A DNA stretch of 9,129 bases from Nitrospinae bacterium RIFCSPLOWO2_12_39_16 (lineage in GTDB: Bacteria > Nitrospinota > Nitrospinia > UBA9942), in assembly GCA_001805005.1 (NCBI GenBank), contig MHDO01000017.1, positions 405-9,533 of the forward strand, given 5' to 3'. Numbering within the stretch: the stretch's first letter is position 1; each line of letters opens with the position of its first letter. The notes under the pieces were generated by a model. The model did not search any database. It was not told the origin of the DNA and was given only the letters and a program-made list of their open reading frames with translations. Shown in pieces: positions 6,083 through 9,129 of this stretch. Both the position numbers and the translations under genes were made by a program.

Positions 6083-7345
6083 CTATTCCAGATTAAACAG
6101 ATGTCTTACTACCTTTATATACCAGTGTCCGTCTGTTGATTCTATCTGCTTTTTTAAGTTTACAGTAGGCTCATGTAGGAGTTTGTTGATTATTGCCGAT
6201 GTGAGATTATCAATTACAATTCTCTCTTTGTCGGAAACTGTTCCAAGTTTTGAAAATGCCTCCTCAAGCTCCTTTAGTCTTATCGCCTCTGCCTTTTCCC
6301 TAAGTGCTGCAATTGTTGGAACAATCTCCAGCCCATCAAGCCAGTTTAAAAACTGTCCTACCTCTTTCTTTATAATCTCCATTGCCTTCTGCGATTCCTT
6401 CTCTCTCTCTTTGATATTTGCATCTACTACATTTTGGAGGTCATCTATATCATAGAGGAATACATTCTCTATTGTATTTATTGCAGGTTCTACATCCCTT
6501 GGGACTGCTATGTCAATAAAGAATATCGGTTTATTTCTCCTCTTATGTATAACCCTCTCAACCATATCTTTCTTTATAATAAAATGAGGCGCTCCTGTTG
6601 AGCTTATTACTATATCTGTTCGTACCAACTCATCCTCTATGCTGTCAAATCTTATAGCACTTCCTTTAAGATCGCGGGCAAGTTCTATTGCCCTGTCAAA
6701 TGTACGGTTTGACACAAGTATCCCCTTTGCACCACTTGAGATTAAGTGTTTTGCAGCGAGCTCGGACATCTCACCCACACCTATTATCATGATAACCTTA
6801 CCGTCAATATCACCAAAAATCTTTTTTGCCAATTCAACTGCTGCATAGCTGACAGATACGGCACTCTCCGCTATCCTCGTCTCATTCCTTACCTTCTTGG
6901 CGACAGAGAATGCCTTTTCAAATAGCTGATTGAGTATCAGCCCTGTAGCCCTGCATTCCTTTGCAAGGGTATAGGCATCCTTTACCTGACCCAGAATCTG
7001 AGGCTCACCAATAACCATTGAATCAAGGCTTGACGAAACCTTAAAGAGGTGTTCCACTGCATCTTCCGTGAAGTATGTATAGAAAAATTTTTCTAATTCT
7101 CCCTTATTGATATTGTGATACCTGTAGATGAAGTCTTTCAGCCTTTTTATCCCATCATCTATATTACCTACCCGCGCATAAATCTCTACCCTGTTGCAGG
7201 TGGAGAGTATAACCTTTTCCTTTAGTTCGGGGTAATCATGAAGGGCATTAAAGGTCTCTTCAAAATGCTTTTCACTGAAGGCAAGCTTCTCCCTAATCTC
7301 TACAGGAGCTGTCTTATGATTTACACCTAAAATAATTAGATTCAT
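6083..7345 (-). CDS. hemA: Glutamyl-tRNA reductase
   Basis: This enzyme catalyses the NADPH-dependent reduction of glutamyl-tRNA(Glu) to glutamate-1-semialdehyde, the first committed step of C5-pathway tetrapyrrole synthesis. The 420 residues cover the N-terminal catalytic domain, with GVNHKTAPVEIREK (7-20) and LSTCNRVEIYA (47-57). C50 is the thioester-forming cysteine. The signature SSLDSMVIGEPQILGQVK spans 105-122. The NADPH-binding domain has IIGVGEMSELAA (187-198) and VSNRT (211-215), and a C-terminal dimerisation helix follows. ATG 7345 is the only sensible start, as an in-frame TAA lies just upstream. A perfect AAGGAG lies 28 nt upstream, too far for normal use, inside a 26-bp near-palindrome. 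The gene follows the CcsA/HemX-like gene by 37 bp and precedes hemC, the conserved hemA-X-C grouping. Confidence 0.97.
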   Translation of the reverse strand: MNLIILGVNHKTAPVEIREKLAFSEKHFEETFNALHDYPELKEKVILSTCNRVEIYARVGNIDDGIKRLKDFIYRYHNINKGELEKFFYTYFTEDAVEHLFKVSSSLDSMVIGEPQILGQVKDAYTLAKECRATGLILNQLFEKAFSVAKKVRNETRIAESAVSVSYAAVELAKKIFGDIDGKVIMIIGVGEMSELAAKHLISSGAKGILVSNRTFDRAIELARDLKGSAIRFDSIEDELVRTDIVISSTGAPHFIIKKDMVERVIHKRRNKPIFFIDIAVPRDVEPAINTIENVFLYDIDDLQNVVDANIKEREKESQKAMEIIKKEVGQFLNWLDGLEIVPTIAALREKAEAIRLKELEEAFSKLGTVSDKERIVIDNLTSAIINKLLHEPTVNLKKQIESTDGHWYIKVVRHLFNLE

Positions 7346-7350
7346 ATAAC

Positions 7351-7384
7351 GAGTTGATGAGTTGAGAAGTTAACTCCTTAACTC
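7351..7384. repeat. GAGTTGAT tandem/near-palindromic repeat in the gap before hemA
   Basis: Reading the plus strand, GAGTTGAT (7351-7358), GAGTTGAG (7359-7366) and AAGTTAAC (7367-7374) are successive 8-nt units. Positions 7359-7384 form a 26-bp near-palindrome with 11 of 13 positions complementary and no loop. It overlaps the stop codon of the CcsA/HemX-like gene (7383-7385), and in the operon mRNA it contains AAGGAG, the best Shine-Dalgarno match upstream of hemA. It is unrelated in sequence to the CACAGAT repeats in the neighbouring gaps. Confidence 0.6.
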
Positions 7385-8165
7385 AATATATATGCACTAT
7401 ATATGCAATTATAACTACCATAAATCCATATACTACAAAACGGGCTGCCCTTTTACCTCTCCATCCTGCCATTATCCTGCCGAAGAATAGTGTTCCATAA
7501 ATAGACCATGTGATAATCATCAGTAAAGTGCGTTTAAAATCTAAGGAGAAATATCCATCTCTTTGCCAAGCCCATATAATCCCTGATATAAAACCAAGTG
7601 TAATAAGTGGAAAGCCAATGTCAACTGCCTTTTTATTTATCTCATCAAGAATTTCCAGAGAGGGGAGACGATAATAAAATGTGCCTAAATGCCTTGATTT
7701 GAGCTGGCTCTCCTGAATTATATACATAATGCCGGCTCCAAATGTCAGGGCAAGTGTTGCATAACCAATAAAAGAAAGGGTTCTGTGAATTGTGAGCCAG
7801 AATTGTACGATAGGCACCGTGGTTGAAACATATCTTGAAAGGGAAAAAGAATATGCGAGTGAAATAAATGCAATTGGAATTACAAATGAGCCTAAATCTT
7901 TTATTTTATATCTAATCTCTGCAATAAGATAAACAAGAACTGTTGCCCATGAAAAAAATGCATAATATTCAAATGTGGTTGTATAAGGTCCGTGTCCTGT
8001 CTCCATTGATCTTGCCACAAGAAGTGCTGTATGAAAAACAAATCCAGCAGTTATTGATGCTGTTGCAATGATAAACAGCATCCTTTTTCGGACTGCAAGG
8101 TAAGAAAAATATTTAACCATGCTTATAAAATAGCAGAAAAGTGTAATGCCAAAGAGAATTTTCAT
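7383..8165 (-). CDS. CcsA/HemX-like integral membrane protein of the cytochrome c assembly family
   Basis: With the ATG at 8165 the product is 260 residues with about eight hydrophobic helices (near 3-23, 29-50, 66-85, 92-110, 128-150, 181-200, 212-230, 242-258). That fits the CcsA/CcsB/HemX family (heme handling in cytochrome c maturation, or regulation of HemA level). Likely heme-related histidines are H45 (FHTALL) and H127 (TIHRTLSF). IIWAWQRDGYF (196-206) with D209 and the GWRGKRAA block (234-241) lie where heme-delivery members carry the tryptophan-rich WGxxWxWDPKE motif. Here that motif is degenerate: DFK replaces DPKE. This favours a HemX-type role. An earlier GTG at 8210 adds 15 residues translated from the adjoining CACAGAT repeat and is rejected as the start. 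A weak AGG lies about 12 nt before the ATG. It is the second gene of the operon, directly before hemA. Confidence 0.85.
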   Translation of the reverse strand: MKILFGITLFCYFISMVKYFSYLAVRKRMLFIIATASITAGFVFHTALLVARSMETGHGPYTTTFEYYAFFSWATVLVYLIAEIRYKIKDLGSFVIPIAFISLAYSFSLSRYVSTTVPIVQFWLTIHRTLSFIGYATLALTFGAGIMYIIQESQLKSRHLGTFYYRLPSLEILDEINKKAVDIGFPLITLGFISGIIWAWQRDGYFSLDFKRTLLMIITWSIYGTLFFGRIMAGWRGKRAARFVVYGFMVVIIAYIVHIY

Positions 8166-8184
8166 AAATTGAAAACCTAAAAGC

Positions 8185-8267
8185 AACCACAGATGGACAC
8201 AGATTAACACAGATAAAAAAAGAATTTTTAAAGCCTTAATCTGTGAAAATTTGTGTAATCTGTGGTT
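8185..8267. repeat. Family A inverted-repeat element, short form, between the siroheme and HemX-like genes
   Basis: The left arm, 8185-8214, has CACAGAT at 8188, 8198 and 8208 (exact 10-nt period). The right arm, 8239-8267, has ATCTGTG (8239), ATTTGTG (8249) and ATCTGTG (8258). Both end in the outward AACCACAG border. The loop is only 24 nt, so this is the most compact hairpin of the set. It nearly fills the gap between the two genes: its outer base is part of the upstream gene's TAA stop (8267-8269), and the other end is 20 nt from the next start codon. Confidence 0.9.
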
Positions 8268-8905
8268 TAAGTTCTTTGTCTAATTATCTCATTAACCCTG
8301 CTTTTAACTGTCTCATCGTCGCCATCCCTTATTAACTTAATTATATCAGAGTCAACAAGTTTATTATATATCTCCTCTCTTTTTTTCTTATCCCTAATCT
8401 TAGATGATATTTTCTTTCTCAAGCTCCCCATGGTATTTAAAAATTTAGAATATTCAAATCCATACCTATCTTCAAGTTCTTTTCTCAGTTTTTTTGATAG
8501 GGCAGGGCTCTTTCCCCCTGTAGATATGGCAATTATAAGATCGCCTCGTTCTACAATAGATGGGACTATAAAATTGCATATTTCAGGAGAGTCAACAATA
8601 TTTACAAGTATATTTTTTTTGCTTGCAGCCTTATAAATCTTAAGATTGACTTCACTATTATCAGTTGCACCAATCACAAGAAACATATCTTTTAGATATT
8701 TCTCTTTAAATTCTCCCTTGAAAAACTTAATTTTTCCTTTTGAATTTAATTCCTTTAATCTGCTGATTAGTTCAGGGCTGACAACAGAGACCATGGCATC
8801 ACATTTCAACAGTAGTTTTACCTTTCTCTCTGCTACCTTGCCTCCGCCTACCACCAGACATCTCTTCCCTTTTATATCAATATAAGCAGGGTAGTATCTC
8901 GGCAC
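8267..8905 (-). CDS. Precorrin-2 dehydrogenase / sirohydrochlorin ferrochelatase (Met8/CysG N-terminal type)
   Basis: The enzyme oxidises precorrin-2 with NAD+ to sirohydrochlorin, and may insert iron to give siroheme, the cofactor of sulfite and nitrite reductases. The 212 residues match the stand-alone form; the methyltransferase half found in E. coli CysG is absent. The Rossmann motif VVGGGKVAERKV lies at 18-29 and IGATDNSEVN at 78-87. VNIVDSPEICNFIVPS (101-116) contains D105, equivalent to the catalytic aspartate of CysG. AISTGGKSPALSKKLR (126-141) contains S128, matching the serine known to be phosphorylated in CysG. Start GTG 8905 has a good Shine-Dalgarno (AGAGG, 5 nt spacing). It is the first gene of the tetrapyrrole operon, directly after a strong predicted promoter. 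Whether it also chelates iron cannot be decided from sequence. Confidence 0.93.
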   Translation of the reverse strand: MPRYYPAYIDIKGKRCLVVGGGKVAERKVKLLLKCDAMVSVVSPELISRLKELNSKGKIKFFKGEFKEKYLKDMFLVIGATDNSEVNLKIYKAASKKNILVNIVDSPEICNFIVPSIVERGDLIIAISTGGKSPALSKKLRKELEDRYGFEYSKFLNTMGSLRKKISSKIRDKKKREEIYNKLVDSDIIKLIRDGDDETVKSRVNEIIRQRT

Positions 8906-8968
8906 TGTTACCTCTTTTTTTATGTGTGCTATTTCAAATTCAAATAATAAAATCTTAATATTTTCCCA

Positions 8969-8997
8969 ATTATAGAACGAAAGAGATGCATTTTCAA
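8969..8997 (-). promoter_or_regulatory. Predicted strong sigma-70 promoter of the tetrapyrrole operon
   Basis: On the minus strand, TTGAAA (plus positions 8992-8997) and a perfect TATAAT (8969-8974) are separated by exactly 17 bp. Transcription would begin near 8962, leaving an untranslated leader of about 57 nt before the GTG at 8905, with AGAGGT as ribosome binding site. No further gene start lies between, and the four genes downstream are co-oriented, so this is the likely operon promoter. Confidence 0.75.
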
Positions 8998-9129
8998 GAA
9001 TCTATTGTTTTTAGACAGGTAGAGGATTTGTTATGTGGCATCTCTTGATAGATACACCCTTACAGATTGAAAGGTGAATTTAGCCATGGCTGATAAGGTA
9101 TTTTCCTTACACTGCCAACGACCGCACAC
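8998..9129. other. Right-edge segment with no confidently identified gene
   Basis: Three weak readings compete. (1) On the plus strand, a 14-codon ORF at 9033-9077 has a good GAGG site 7 nt upstream. A second possible start follows at 9086 (ATGGCTGATAAG, with AAGGTG 9 nt upstream) and runs off the edge. (2) On the minus strand, a frame is open from the edge to a TAA about 32 codons in. (3) Another minus frame is open for about 22 codons, ending in PWLNSPFNL. Either minus frame could be the tail of an upstream gene. None shows a recognisable motif, so no gene is called. Confidence 0.4.

Noticed and set aside
6183..6848. Plus-strand ORFs within hemA
   Set aside because: Antisense to a complete and well-conserved hemA; serine-rich shadow translation.
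8166..8210. GTG at 8210 as the start of the CcsA/HemX-like gene
   Set aside because: The 15 added residues are a translation of the CACAGAT repeat arm, and no ribosome binding site precedes the GTG. The ATG at 8165 begins the expected first membrane helix.
8430..8885. Plus-strand ORFs within the siroheme gene
   Set aside because: Antisense to a gene with all catalytic motifs present.
9033..9077. 14-codon leader peptide ORF on the plus strand
   Set aside because: It has a good GAGG site and is followed by another possible start at 9086, but nothing distinguishes it from chance and the downstream gene is cut off by the window edge.

Overview
The window looks like a chromosomal segment of a moderately AT-rich anaerobic or microaerophilic bacterium. 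The block precorrin-2 dehydrogenase, CcsA/HemX-like protein, hemA, hemC is, from general knowledge, typical of Nitrospirota and Desulfobacterota-type genomes. The lineage is an inference and was not tested by any search. All the recognisable genes are housekeeping genes. What stands out is the repeats that occupy almost every gap.

Layout: 1-863 (minus, partial at the left edge) is a PP-loop ATPase related to tRNA thiolation enzymes, starting at TTG. 891-1055 is a large inverted repeat (family B). 1119-3251 (minus) is priA, the replication restart helicase, which carries two in-frame repeat-derived insertions. 3283-3452 is a family A inverted repeat, followed by a compact intergenic region where divergent promoters for priA and rtcB appear to share one palindromic -35 box. 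3538-4983 (plus) is rtcB, the RNA ligase. It converges on hemC with a 36 bp gap holding a solitary repeat arm. On the minus strand a tetrapyrrole operon then reads from right to left: siroheme synthase N-terminal enzyme (8905-8267), CcsA/HemX-like membrane protein (8165-7383), hemA (7345-6083), hemC (5958-5020). A textbook sigma-70 promoter precedes it at 8969-8997. The last 130 bases hold no gene I can identify.

The tetrapyrrole genes act together. HemA reduces glutamyl-tRNA, the CcsA/HemX-like protein is a membrane partner often encoded beside hemA, and HemC builds hydroxymethylbilane. The Met8/CysG-type enzyme diverts precorrin-2 to siroheme, and in some anaerobes onward to heme. hemB, hemD and the uroporphyrinogen methyltransferase are not in the window.

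The main discovery candidate is a repeat system. Family A arms are built of a roughly 10-nt unit, CACAGAT/CGCAGAT plus a 3-nt spacer, usually three times per arm and facing each other across loops of 24 to 110 nt. They lie in four of the six intergenic gaps. The other two gaps hold different inverted or tandem repeats. Two further repeat types sit inside priA without breaking the frame: a 7-bp tandem array and a 74-bp element with perfect 16-bp inverted ends. The second is reminiscent of the in-gene palindromic elements known from Rickettsia.
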